Positions 36,390 through 47,934 of a DNA stretch of 64,000 bases are shown here, piece after piece; positions within the stretch are counted from its first letter, which is position 1; every line of letters begins with the position of its first letter. Origin of the DNA: Rhynchosporium graminicola. Its lineage: Eukaryota; Ascomycota; Leotiomycetes; Helotiales; Ploettnerulaceae. The notes below the pieces were generated by a model, which saw nothing but the letters and a program-made list of their open reading frames with translations, was not told the DNA's origin and did no database searches. The DNA lies in contig FJUW01000029.1 of NCBI GenBank assembly GCA_900074885.1, positions 409,521 through 473,520 on the forward strand, written 5' to 3'. Made by a program: the position numbers and the translations under genes.

Positions 36390-37468
36390 TTATTTAAGGT
36401 CAGTAACGTTAAGAAAGGCCTTGTGTCCTATCCTTATACAAGCAATCACCTTCTTTCCACAAAGCGCAAGTGCATCAATAGAACCCCCAACATTGAAATG
36501 CTTTAGCAAAGCCATATCTGCAAGATCCCAGATTTTCGCACCATCAACTCCCCCGCTCACAATGATGCTATTGTCGACAGCAAGACTTGCGACCACCCCG
36601 TCATGAGCAGAGAACATGTGTATAAGCGTAAGTTCCTTTACATTCCAAACGCATACAACACCATCTGCACCGCCTGACACAAGTAGTTCGCCTCTTAGGA
36701 CTAGGAGTCCTACTAATTTGCCGTGCGATTCAAGAACGGCTTTACAGGCACTGTTATATCTCAGTGTCTTAGGACGTACTGAGAAAACGAGCAAATCCAG
36801 CACACGACAGAGAAAGACGTACCCTGAAACCGGATCCCAAATACGGATTGTGCTATCTGTGCTACCGGTAGCGAGAGATTTCCCATCGAATGCCACAGCA
36901 TACACAGGTCCTCGGTGTCCTTCAAGCACTAAGAGACATTTTCCATCGTTGATATCCCATACGCGAGCTGTGTTATCGTGAGAGCCCGAAACTAGGAATT
37001 CCCCATGGACTACTGAGCAATGGACTCCTTTCTCATGGCCTGCAAAGACGCGAATACAAGACCTCATGCTAAGATCCCAGTGTCGAAGGGTGTTGTCTTT
37101 GGATGTTGTGATTAGTGTTGAGTCATCGAGTAAATGTATTGCTCGAATAGCTGCTGTGTGACCTTCCAAGGTTGCTATACACACGCTGGATATTTGTGAG
37201 TGTCTGTATTTTGAATAGTGATGGGATTGTGAGATTTATACCCTGTCTCAAGGTCCCATACTCGAAGCTTTCCAGCAATATCGCCAGATGCCATACCTTT
37301 TTTTGATGCGGCGAGTGCCCATACTCCTCTTTCGTTCTCAATGATGATTGGCTTCTCATTGATAGATTTGAAGATATATATGTGGCCGTTTGACTGAGAT
37401 GTGACGATCGTGCTGCCCTCGACTATCACTTGGGTGACAATTGCCTGGCTCAAAGCGATCAGTTCCAT
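36390..37468 (-). CDS. WD40-repeat protein, Cdc4/Pof1-like beta-propeller without visible F-box
   Basis: Exons 37468-37242, 37185-36823 and 36750-36390 give 316 aa of WD repeats. Blade-ending motifs LRVWDLETG, LRHWDLS, ARVWDIND, IRIWDPVSG, VCVWNVKE and AKIWDLAD are visible, so six to seven blades. The repeats resemble the propeller of F-box proteins that present phosphorylated substrates to SCF ubiquitin ligases. No F-box could be found. The frame stays open upstream to about 37590 with no other ATG, so the model starts at the first available Met inside what looks like the first blade. The gene may be 5' truncated, or an upstream exon was missed. Confidence 0.65.
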
Positions 37469-39653
37469 TTCGTTACCGTGTTTCCTCACCAAGACTCTGA
37501 TTTGAAAGGCTATTTCGAGGTCACATAATATTTGACCAGCTCTGGTTTCTTTCCTGTTCGGCCTAAATCGAGCAGTGCTTAGCTTTACTCGTCATCGGCA
37601 ACATTATTTACCAGTCTACCCCGCATCTTGCGAAGTTACGCCAACAATTCCAAGGAAATGGATGGATGAAGACTTCCGCCAAAGAAAAGACTTGGGTGGA
37701 AATATTTAGCTACTATACGGATTTGAGGGATTTCCAAGCGCTATAAAAACAATTCTTGCAAATCTTGACTAGTATATAGAAAACAATGCTATATCTCATA
37801 ATAACAAAGTAGTATCAGTTTTTCGGGTATACTATTCTTCTTCTATGTAATTGATATAGATCTACATTTAAGCGCCATCATAATTGTTGCATTCTATCTT
37901 TACCCAGCTAAGTGCGGCCGGCATCGTCAATAAAACGAAATTACATTAAGCTCGCTTGGGAGAAAAACTAGAAGAATAATCAACGTGCAATCTACAAGAT
38001 ATGCTGAAGCATACAAATATTCCTTACTATGTAGAGACTTCAAAATTCATCAAGTCCAACCCATGTAACACTATTACATTCCGAGACAGGAGAACTCCGA
38101 AGGGGATCACTGATACCCATAATTGCCTCAACGTCCCTGGGGAATGAAGGATCTGAATTCAACTGCATGGCCGTTGGAAGCAGCATCCTAATCCCACTTT
38201 TGCGAGCTTTCCAATAGCACCGAGCCATCTTTGGTTTCTAGGACGTAAATATTGGTAACGCAGCTAAGATTACTTGCAGCGTAGCACAACAGGCAAAGAC
38301 TCGAGGACTGGCAACCGAAAGAAGTATCTAAAGTCGGGATATTGCCTATATTGATACCAAACCCCCTGACTCTCCGAGCAAGTTTTTAGATCAGACAACA
38401 GACCGAGATATGTCTCGTTTAATTCTCAGTTCGATTTCACACTTGCAAGCTACTGGGGGATGTTGCTAGCCTCACGTCTGCTTGTCATGAAACGTTGATG
38501 TATACCTGTCTAATATGATACCTGCAGAATGAGGAATACTTGCAGTTAGCTATAGATCTCGATACGCAGCGAATTCATTATAACTTAGCTATAGGACGAT
38601 TGTCCTTCTTCTATACCTGTATCCTAAGATATATACTTTATCTAATACTATCTGGAAACGCTAAACGGAGAAAGTGTTCTTAATGGGGTTAGGATAAACC
38701 TCCAATGGTTTTGTTCATCAGCCTTGGAGCGACCACAGCCTAGTGTCAGGCGGTAGAGTATCAATCCAGCATTGATGAAACTTTCCGCCTCAATTCTTGC
38801 GGATATTTGTGTTTGCTAGCCGGCAGTCCAATTCCCTGCGCAGCAAATAGCATCACTTGCACAGTCAGTTGCAGACATGAACGTCTGCCAGAGAGAATGT
38901 GGTTGCTAGGTTTCTCCTGCCTTTGGCCGGCTTTTTGGATCATCACAGCACTTGACATAAGCTTTAAAGTCGCAAGACCTTACTTTGAAATAGTCCTAAT
39001 CAACGAGTACCTTACTATAAGTTGCGATAATGACAAGTATTGACTATGTGATATAATTGGCATATTTGCAAATAAACAATATTATATATCTCAGCCAATA
39101 TCAATGGGAGCGGAGGCCAGAGTAGGATGATGCTGGGAGGGTAGCAGCTTCCCAAACGCTCACGCCATTAGGAGTTTCGGCCTCAGCTTCGGATCGACTG
39201 ACACGAATGTAAGAAGGACAAGAAGCGATTGGTGCCTTAGAATAATATCAAGGTTATTTATGGAAGGGAAGGAAAAGAAAGAAAGGAAGAGTGTGTATGT
39301 GTAGTGATCTGTGTAGTGTGATGGTGAATTTGTCTTTGATGGACTTTGAAAGGAATTTGGATAACATTCATAGAAGTGATATACTAACACTAGTAATATT
39401 ATGTTTATATGTCTATTTATCAATTACATGACGGACGCCCTCGGCTTTCTTTGATGCAAACGATCTTATCTACAAACCACGTAAACTCGAATTTTGGAGT
39501 CCAATTTGTGGAGATCATATACATAAAAGTGCAGCTATACGACATTTCCCGAGATAGCGATCATGTCGGAGTCCTCTTCTCTCACTTTCAGCATACACTC
39601 GTTTACTTACAGAAAAACCAAACCCATATATGCCCACATTTCATTTGTACACG
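37469..39653. other. Gene-poor AT-rich region
   Basis: No complete gene is visible. A minus-strand frame at 38040-38228 (62 codons) looks like a protein C-terminus, with GIRMLLPT followed by a DVEAIMGI segment. It lacks recognisable upstream exons and may be a remnant of a regulator-type gene. Frames at 38761-38958 and 38807-39043 overlap on opposite strands and neither convinces. Confidence 0.4.
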
Positions 39654-41511
39654 TCACTTCCCGCCCAGATTGTCCGACTCGAAGATCAACAAAGCAAAAT
39701 TATGCCTTATGAAAAGACCGAGCAAGCCTACAGCCGTCTGCATGATCAAGATCTCAACCGCGAGTCTATCCTCCCTCTTCGGCCCAAGCCACACTAACCA
39801 CAGATTCAAGATCGTGAAATTAGAACTCGTTTCTACAACACCTTGCTCGTTCCACGTCACTCTCAGCAGCTTCACTCTATGCAACAGTGCAAGAAGCATC
39901 GCGATGTGTGGCTTTGGGGGAATAGCCCACTCTGTGACAGACGCTTCCATAAAACCTGTTCTCGCATTGAAGCGAGGCAGTCTATGGCGCGGACAAGGGA
40001 TGATGCGGAAGAGTTGCGGCGCCGAGTAGATGAAATTGAAGATTTGTGGGATGAAGAGCAGGAGCAGGGTTTTGGAGAAATGGCCACAGATTCCGACGAC
40101 GGCGAATACCATCCCTGCAAAATAGCAATAGGTGTCTCCTACGAAGACGGCGCTTGGATACCAGTTGTGGCGGAGGAGAGCGAGAGAGACGCCGATGAAG
40201 GGGAGGAGCATGTAGAGTGAAAAGAGATGGGAGTCTGTTGCTGGATGGAGCGCTGGGAAAGCGAGGAGGTAGTATGCGTCGTTTATGACTAACAGGAAGG
40301 CGATTACGAGGGATTGCGATACTTCGATCCCGTTGATGCCGGCGAGGATGTTGATGCTATTTGGGCAGAAGATGGCGATAGATGCCATGTAAACGTAGTA
40401 GAGGAAGCCGAGGTCCAGGAGTTCACCTAGATAGGGACGCAGGGGGATAGGGATCACGATGTTTGTGACCCCGAAATCGACGAAGTAGACTATTAGGAGG
40501 GGGATGCTAGCAATTCCTGGGATGAAGAATTTGTGTCGCCACCGGATGTCGAATAGGTCGTCACCGATGCCGAGGATGCAGACGGATTGAAGAGAGAGGA
40601 TTGCTGAGAGGTACGATGCTAGCTGATGGATGTTAGATATAGTTTGTGGAAAGAGGGTAAGAAAAGCCTGGGAGGTTTCTTTGGGACATGTCGAAGAGAG
40701 AGCGAGATATTGATGGCTAAGCGACCTTTAGAAAACAAGATCATGCTTCTGATGTGATTCTGACAATGATTTCGCATTTGAAATAAACAGTTGACTTTTG
40801 ATTTGACCAAAACACAATTGAAGAACGTTGTATCTAGCCAATGCGAAGATTCCGCAGCGGAAACGAACCCCCAGTTGGAGGAAGTGACCGTACCAAGCAA
40901 GATCTGAACGCAATTGGGGAAGAAAAAGCAAATTCCGTATCTCGAACACTAGTTCAAACTTCCGATTCAAATTACTCCACAACGCATCATCTTCCCATCC
41001 CAGCTCATCTTTTCGTCCCAGCACAAAAGTTCAGAGGAAATATCAGAATTGTCCATACCTTGCTATGCGGAAACCTATGCAAAAACCTCCCGGTATGCAC
41101 AGTCTCAATCTCCAAAACGACGTCTCGATTTCCGCCTCCAGAAGTCGCAGCCACAATATCTTTATAGAAAGGGAACGGTATGAACACGATGATCATCAAT
41201 AGATAAACTACAGCGCAAACCGCACCCATCGTCTCCGGGATCTCCTTCTTATTGACCTTGGACATATCCTTCCCCTTCAACCCCGCCTTCATGAATGTCG
41301 GCCCAAGCCATTTGATCATAGAATATGAGGCTGCAAATGCGATGCCACTGAAAGCTAAGGAGGCAATGAGGGGTTCGCCATCGCCGCGGAAAGTGTTCGA
41401 TATAATGCCTACGCAGCCGAGGGTTAGGGAGAGGAGGCTGAGGGATTCGGTGAAGGAGAGTGCAGATGCCGTGGAGGTGGACATTGAAGTTCCAGTATGC
41501 CGTATCACCAT
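39654..41511 (-). CDS. ALG7: UDP-GlcNAc:dolichyl-phosphate GlcNAc-1-phosphotransferase
   Basis: Two exons (41511-41059 and 40622-39654) give 473 aa. This is the first enzyme of N-glycan assembly, moving GlcNAc-1-P onto dolichyl phosphate in the ER membrane, and the tunicamycin target. Hallmarks are KWLGPTFMKAGLKGKD with the downstream MGAVCAVVY span, FYKDIVAATSGGGNRD, GIGDDLFDIRWRHK and FVGDTYCYFAGM, the last near the catalytic Asp and Mg site. About ten hydrophobic spans fit the family. The intron is 436 bp, eight times the local norm; frame and family conservation across LHRFPHSK and LASYLSAI support its ends. A second Met at residue 10 is an alternative start. Confidence 0.92.
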
Positions 41512-42448
41512 ACTGATGACGCTGTAAATATGTAAAAGAATGAAGAAGGAAGGAGCAAATCGAAGTTGTCGTCCGGGGATCAGATCTCCTGCTCCATGTT
41601 GAGGGAACGAGGCTTGGTCGCAAGGCTGAGGCCAGATTTTAAGCTTTCCAGTTGAAGCCCATGGGGGGGCTTGGCCGCTTTGAGCTGGCTGCCGCTTCTA
41701 TTTTCAGCATCAAGGAACCTTCTTCCGCCACTATCATTTTCCCCTAGTGATACTCGACATTGAAAGGCTACTCGCAAAATAAATGTTGTATCATCATTTC
41801 ATTTTGTGTTTCAATAGATTACATGTTTCTTCGAAGGTATGTGTCGTTGAAAGGATCAGCTCATCACAGCTCGCCATGTCAGCTAATGACCTGGTTCTGA
41901 TATGCTCTCTGCCTGTTGGATATCGATATGGCTGGGGCAAGGAACCTATCTCCCCATATGCTCACAGGCCCGTCTATACTCAATTTGTTCGGAGCTGTTG
42001 GCTCAAAGCAGTTTCAAGTCTCTCCAAAGATGGTGTTTTACCAGGAAATCCAGACTTTCGTCGGATGCAAGAACTATTATCTGGACACTCTGCGTTTAAC
42101 CTCGCAGAGTCCGTACAGCCTCATCTTCTCTCTCAGCTTTTATCTACAGTTCTTCTATTCTGCTCTCATTGTGTCATCTGCCGAATTTTCTCACGGCAGT
42201 ACATTTCCCAATCCTGCTTGCCTCCGGCCAATGTCAGACGTCTGATTGCACACTTTCACCAAGCCATGCACCTTCCATATATCCAAGCGATGTTTCCCCT
42301 CATCCGTTCTGGTACCGGCAAAGCATTCAGATTAGCATGTGCTATCATTGATCCGTCTTATCTGAAGTCTCATTATACTTAAAACCATGGTAGCCTAATT
42401 TCTTTTTGTCCCCACGGATTCTCTTCCTTTCTCTCATAGGCAATCGCA
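41512..42448. other. Divergent intergenic region between ALG7 and the PQQ dehydrogenase
   Basis: This should contain both promoters. A 199-codon open frame at 41783-42382 on + is the only long frame. Its composition is Cys/His/Ser-rich without a domain pattern, and it ends 66 bases before the downstream start, so it is not accepted as a gene. Confidence 0.45.
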
Positions 42449-44505
42449 ATGGGGTTATTCTGGTCTGCAATTTGTTCTGTTGGGCTCATCGGGAGAGGTA
42501 AGGCCTTGTACTTTGTCGGTTTCAAGAATTGACTGGAATCAGTATATGGTCAGCTTTCAAGTGTTGCTTACTGTGACCCGTTGACGACAATATGTTATTC
42601 TTCAATTACAAATGACTGGGGAATCTCATACCGCATTGCTCTTCCAGATGTGTCAGCCGCACCAAGTGATGCCATCATCCAGATTGTTGCCCCGATTGAA
42701 TTCGGATGGGCAGCCTTTTCTTGGGGAGGTACAATGGTGTGGAGTCCTTTGACTATGGGATGGGCGAATGGTACTGCTGCTGTTGTCTCCTCACGATTTG
42801 CATACGGCCTGAGCCAACCAGGAACATATGATATGGCAGAATACACATATCTTCGAGGAACAGGGACAAATGCAACGCATTTGACCCTGACGGTTCGCTG
42901 TCGAGGCTGTACCCACTGGCCCAATAATGACGCAATCAACTACGCGGGCACATCGAACGTAGCTTGCGCTCAAGCAAAGCAGGCAGTAGTTGATCCAGCC
43001 GACAATACAACTGCATTCAACTACCACGACAGCTTTTCCAAGTGGCAGCATGATATCAAGGCAGCACGGAGCCCGTTATTCGGAACCTGGGTCTCAGATA
43101 ATATATTATTGGCAGATCCCTCGACCTGTTCTAACAGCATCGTTGGTCCTGCTTCAGCTGTTTCCATGGTATCAACACCTCCTATCACATCAGTAACGGC
43201 GACTCGACCAATTCAAACGCAATCGACTATTCCTGTTCCGACATCATGTCCAGGCGTGCCCGCCGCCAGATATGAAGGAGTAGTAGCAAACGGATGGAGA
43301 GCGACTAAAGTCAAGGGTGACTTGGGAATTGCTCGGGGTATAATTTACGACAAGCCGGGGAATCTTCTCGTCGTCGAGAACGGTAAGGGAGTGACCGCAC
43401 ATACCATTGGCAGCGATGGTTGTATCACCTCTAGCAAAACCATCATATCGCAAAGGACCCTAAATCATGGAATCGTGCTAGATGCGAACGGCACAAAACT
43501 TTACGCAAGTTCAATGTCAACTGTCTGGAAATGGACATATGACCCGGTTGCTGTGGCTGTCGTTGGAACATCTGAGGTTGTTATCTCTGGCATGCTTAAT
43601 GGAGGGCATCCGACTCGTACGCTGGTAATCCCGCCGAATCATCCCAATCTGCTTGTTGTCAGTCATGGCTCAGTTGATAATCTTGATATTCCCTCAGGAG
43701 ACATAAATACACAGCGTGCTGTTATAAAGGTGTTCGACTTGAGTGCTGTTCCAGCAACTGGCTATAAATTTGTCACGGATGGCCATCAAGCGGGCTTTGG
43801 GCTTCGTAACGAGGTTGGGCTTGCTTTTGATGGCAATAATATGTCTGTAACTCTACTTGGCTGGCTGATATCAACTGACTGTTCTCTAGGATGTGGGGCG
43901 TCGAAAATAGTTCAGATGACATTACGCGAACTGTCAACAATACAGCAATACATATTCACGCCGATAATCCTGCCGAGGAGCTTAACTACTTAGGCGACGT
44001 TGCCGTTCCCAATAAAAAGTGGTACGGTTATCCAACATGCTTCACAGTCTGGAAACCCAGCGACATCGCAGAAAAAGTCTTCTCAATCGGCGACCAATTC
44101 GTGCTCGCTCCGAACTCCTCAATCAACGACGACACCTGCATAGCTAGATCCGAACCTGCACGTCTAGCATTTCAAGCACACTCCGCACCACTAGACTCCA
44201 AGTTCGACCCCTCCTTCGAGAACCTCTATGTTGCATCCCACGGCTCCTGGAATCGCGTGACTCCGACCGGGTATAAAATATCAGGCGTGCCATTTATGCA
44301 AGAGGAAGATGGTTCTTATAGGCCGATAGCAGCGTTGAATAGTACGGCGGGTTATGTCGATATTTGGTCGAATGCTAATGTGAGTTCTTGTGGTGCGACG
44401 AATTGCTTTAGACCTGTTGCAATTGCGTTTGATGCTTTCGAGAGGATGTATGTCACAAGTGATGCCACTGCTGAGGGAGAATTGTGGGTTCTTGGCAAGG
44501 TTTAG
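42449..44505 (+). CDS. Secreted cytochrome b - PQQ-dependent sugar dehydrogenase (AA8-AA12 type)
   Basis: Exons 42449-42497, 42543-43842 and 43890-44505 give 654 aa. A signal peptide (MGLFWSAICSVGLIGRVYG) leads into an N-terminal domain of about 200 residues resembling the heme b cytochrome of cellobiose dehydrogenase (FGWAAFSWGG, CRGCTHW, FNYHDSFSKWQHD with a candidate heme His). A Ser/Thr-rich linker follows. The C-terminal domain, about 420 residues, resembles PQQ-dependent pyranose/sorbosone dehydrogenases (NEVGLAFDGNN, YGYPTCFTVW, VASHGSWNR). Such enzymes oxidise sugars outside the cell and pass electrons through the cytochrome, for example to lytic polysaccharide monooxygenases. No C-terminal CBM1 module is present. 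Confidence 0.82.
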
Positions 44506-45590
44506 ATATGTGTATTGAGGGCTGAAAGGAATTTGGATTTCAATCATGATGGATTGTACTATATCATAGAATCGAGACGCATTTATACTTTTCTGGCATT
44601 TCGGTATTATGTCTCCGACACTTTTGAGGTAAGTGCAGTCTTCTCAACTCACCGAACACAGACAAATTCCTCTGTGTTCAAGCTCGGGTATTTGTTGTAA
44701 CACAGGTTTTGGCATTTTCACGACAGGGCCAAACGAAGCGAACGCTTGGCCGTATTTCGAAGTCCTAGTAGTGGGAGCGAAAGCAAGTTGTCCGCAAAAG
44801 CAAAAGGTGTCCGTGGTTGTAAGCAGAATAATTTGCCAATTTTCGCAGTAATATTGATTTCCACTTTACTCTAATGAGTATATTCTCGACTTAAAGCCAT
44901 ATAAACATTACATCTAGGTCCGTTTAGTCAATGATAATACGATTTTTGCTTCTAGATAGTACTACAAATAAAAATTTATCCGCCTTTTGGTACGGGTCCG
45001 CCGACTATTCGCTAGAGGATCATCGATCAACTAAAAGACTTTTATGTATATATAGTAGTAAACCTTCGATTATGACTTATATAGAAGGCATATGATACTC
45101 ATGCTTACGATTAGGAATACCTAATTGTTATTATCCATTTATAGAGAGCGATCCCTCATTCTAAGAGGTACGTCGGTGCCCGGATAACTCTTGTTTTCGC
45201 ATACTTTTGGGGATTGACCCAAAATGAAGTGCCGTCAAGACCTGCTTTTATCTCAAGACAGCAAATGTAGAAGCATTTGAAGCAGTAATTGCACGTTTTC
45301 TTTGAAGCTCCTGCATTGCGAGATATCAACAATCGGATGTCAAGCGACCTTGCTACGATTGGCTCATATCCCCGTCCTACTTCATCATAACTCTTTAGCA
45401 TGCTGAGTCGCGAAACACGTAGATGCTGCTTGACTATGACGCAAAGTAAACAGTCGTCATAAAGGAGCGCTGATCAAAACTCTGTAACAGTCTCATCAAT
45501 ATGGCACCTTTTCCCCTCTTTCTCCCATCTCTGGCTCCTCACCCGGAACATATCTGAGACCAAAAATTACTGATCCGATCATTTGACCCG
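44506..45590. other. AT-rich intergenic region
   Basis: This holds the 3' flank of the dehydrogenase and the upstream region of the next gene. A minus frame at 45156-45401 is Cys-rich but has no family pattern. I see no RNA gene or element ends. Confidence 0.4.
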
Positions 45591-47019
45591 ATGCCACCAA
45601 AACGCAAAGCACTCGCGGATACCAGCAGCAACAAGGATACAGCCACGGAATCTCGTAATGCGAAAGCTGCAAAGACTTCAGATGAATCTGATGCCTCCAA
45701 GAATTCTGCGGCACAATCTAAAGTAGAAGTTCCAAGGGTAGCGGAGACGGCTACTCCAGCTACTGAAAAGGGGAAGAAGTCAAAGGCTCAGCCTATCAAA
45801 TACAGCGAGCCAAACACTGTAAGTCTCTCACATTTTGACTTACAGAGTAGAATCTTCGCCAAAAAAAATTAAAGCTAATCCGGATTTTTACAGCTGTCAA
45901 AGAAGCCAGAGTGGACGAATGATCAATGGCCAAACAATGGTGATTTCATTGATGATGAAAACCAAGACATGCCACAGGATGGACAACTAATCGATGAGTT
46001 CTGCTATCGTGTGTCTGATCTCGGCATTCCGTTATCAGAAGAAGGAACAAAGCAGGTCCAGAAATTGGACAAGGAATATGCGAAAAGAGATCAGGATGCG
46101 GCCGACATGCATATCTAGAACGACTGGAACGGTTGGGGCATGTCGGAGCTTTTGGAAAACTTTGTAAGTGGTTTTGACTCGGCTGTTTGCATACATTTGC
46201 TTACTCTGTACAGCTGAAAGACTTCAACAAGGACGTTTTCAAGAAGACTGCGAGCCCTTACCAGAAATGGGCGTATATTGAAGGCCTAGCTGTGTTCTTC
46301 TTTGGTGCCGAGATGGAAATGGTTTACTGGCTCGGTATGCACCCCACCTCTTTTAACACCAATCGAAACTAATGAAGTTACCAGGCAACGAAGATGGAGA
46401 CCGAGTAACAGAAATTGCACAGATTGTCGGAACCATGATCCTTACCACCTTTGATGTCCCCAAAGAACACGATCTGTTCAAGCCCGACTCGGAGGTAGTC
46501 AACATTGGAATCGTCTCGCTCCTTATGCTCCACCTTTTTAAACAAAAGGCTATGGATTTCGATTGCGATTGGGCTCCGGAGGTTGTGAGACTGTGCGATG
46601 AGGCGGGTATTAAACTTGATGATATTGTGAGGAAGCAGGTTGCTCTCGAGAAGAAGGATATCAAAGAATGGAGAGATGAGTACAAGAAAAAGCAGACTGA
46701 GAGCGAGCATGCCGGTAAAAACGATGAAGGAGATGGCTATAAGCATTTCAATGAGAGGAAGGATTGGACGCCGGAAGATGATTTGGATGAGTCCAAGTGT
46801 AAGATGTGGTACCGATGGGACTGGAAGCTTGAGGTAAATGTTTTTTTTTCTCCTGCGAGTGCTGGAAAGTATTGCTAATCATTGGGACAGTATGCAGCTT
46901 TTGTGAAGGGTGGGAGTCATCCCGGTGGAAAACATTATGATCTCAGTAAGATGAGCAAGGCAGAGAAGGAATCTTATACGCTTGGAACGAAAGCGTTCTC
47001 GAGAAGGATTGGGATTTAA
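45591..47019 (+). pseudogene. Unknown nuclear-type protein gene interrupted by in-frame TAG
   Basis: Five exons (45591-45818, 45894-46163, 46214-46334, 46385-46833, 46891-47019) keep phase throughout and would give 398 codons plus stop. An in-frame TAG at 46116-46118 lies inside exon 2, between DAADMHI and NDWNGWGM, although both sides look coding. The N-terminus MPPKRKALAD is Lys/Ser/Ala-rich and nuclear-like. The middle is helical and mixed charge, and the C-terminus has WYRWDWKLE then a basic tail. I do not recognise a named domain. Either TAG is a nonsense mutation, or bases 46056-46118 (63 nt, GTCCAG...CTAG) are an optional intron whose removal keeps frame and deletes the stop. Confidence 0.6.
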
Positions 47020-47325
47020 GTCGGTGGGGTTAAACAAGGTGGGAGATGGTTCCAAGGAGAACGAGTTCTTTGGAAGCGAGTTCGATGCGAGCATCTGAAG
47101 TGGCATGCAGTAGGGCATGGAACGGGGATATTACGCAGTTTACTACAGCATGAAAGTGTACATGAAACATTGTAGGATCAGAGGCCGAGGGAGAAATAGT
47201 CAAGATGAATCTCGTAGTATTGGTTCTTACAATATAGCCTTGGATTTTGATTTTAATGTTTGGCTGTCCGCAGTAATAGGAGCAAGATTTGTTTGCCAGA
47301 TTCCTTTCCACCTGAATAGTGCCTC

Positions 47326-47934
47326 TCAAATTTTCTCAGCAGCCTTATGTCTCTCTTCTTCATACAACGGACTCCCCTTCCACGTCTTCAACATCGGTGC
47401 GAATCCCTCTCCACCATTCTTACTTCCTTCAACTCTCCGCCCCTGTACAACACTTATCCCAAGAACCTCCTCATACAGCGGCACACTCCTCTTCCAATCA
47501 CCGGTAAATAACATACTACCTCTCAGATACGGCATCGTCGATAACGTCTCTTGAACGCAAGCTGGCATCCATCCACCGAGACCTTGTCCCTGGTGGGTAG
47601 GTAAGATGAACACGTCCGTCAAGTAGGCCATTGTTGTGAAATCCGTCATTAGGCGACCGAAGCCGATGAAGTTTGTGTTGGGTGGCAGAGCGTCGATTGC
47701 AGTGATTGGACCAGAGCTATCTGATTGAGGAATACAGAAAACCCCGAAGCAGAGGTTATGTTCTAGGAAGCTTCGCATGGCGTCATCAGGAAGGGGACTG
47801 GCCCAGTACATTTCATTCGAAGTGAATGCTGCATTGACGTCCGCAACGGACATGAGAGTGGAGTTGGTAGTTATGAGGTACTTGTCTCGAGTCCATGTAC
47901 GGCTCTTCAGGGAGTCAACCGAATCAGCCATCAT
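47326..47934 (-). CDS. GNAT-family N-acetyltransferase
   Basis: A single exon of 202 aa. Residues 107-123 (DVFILPTHQGQGLGGWM) form the acetyl-CoA pyrophosphate-binding motif of the GNAT fold (Q/RxxGxG/A). It is preceded by an FGRLMTD strand and followed by a helix (CVQETL) and a second conserved segment around GDWKRSVPLYEE. It probably acetylates a small molecule or peptide amine; the substrate cannot be told from sequence. Stop at 47326, convergent with the gene ending at 47019 and separated by about 300 bp without a visible feature. ATG ATG offers two adjacent starts; the first is used. Confidence 0.85.
   Translation of the reverse strand: MMADSVDSLKSRTWTRDKYLITTNSTLMSVADVNAAFTSNEMYWASPLPDDAMRSFLEHNLCFGVFCIPQSDSSGPITAIDALPPNTNFIGFGRLMTDFTTMAYLTDVFILPTHQGQGLGGWMPACVQETLSTMPYLRGSMLFTGDWKRSVPLYEEVLGISVVQGRRVEGSKNGGEGFAPMLKTWKGSPLYEEERHKAAEKI

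Noticed and set aside
39409..40220. Open frames of 206 and 125 codons on + across ALG7
   Set aside because: They are antisense to strongly conserved ALG7 coding sequence.
41783..42382. 199-codon open frame on + upstream of the PQQ dehydrogenase
   Set aside because: No domain pattern, Cys/His/Ser-rich shadow-like composition, no splice structure, and it ends 66 bases before a well-supported start, so it is more likely leader or promoter sequence.
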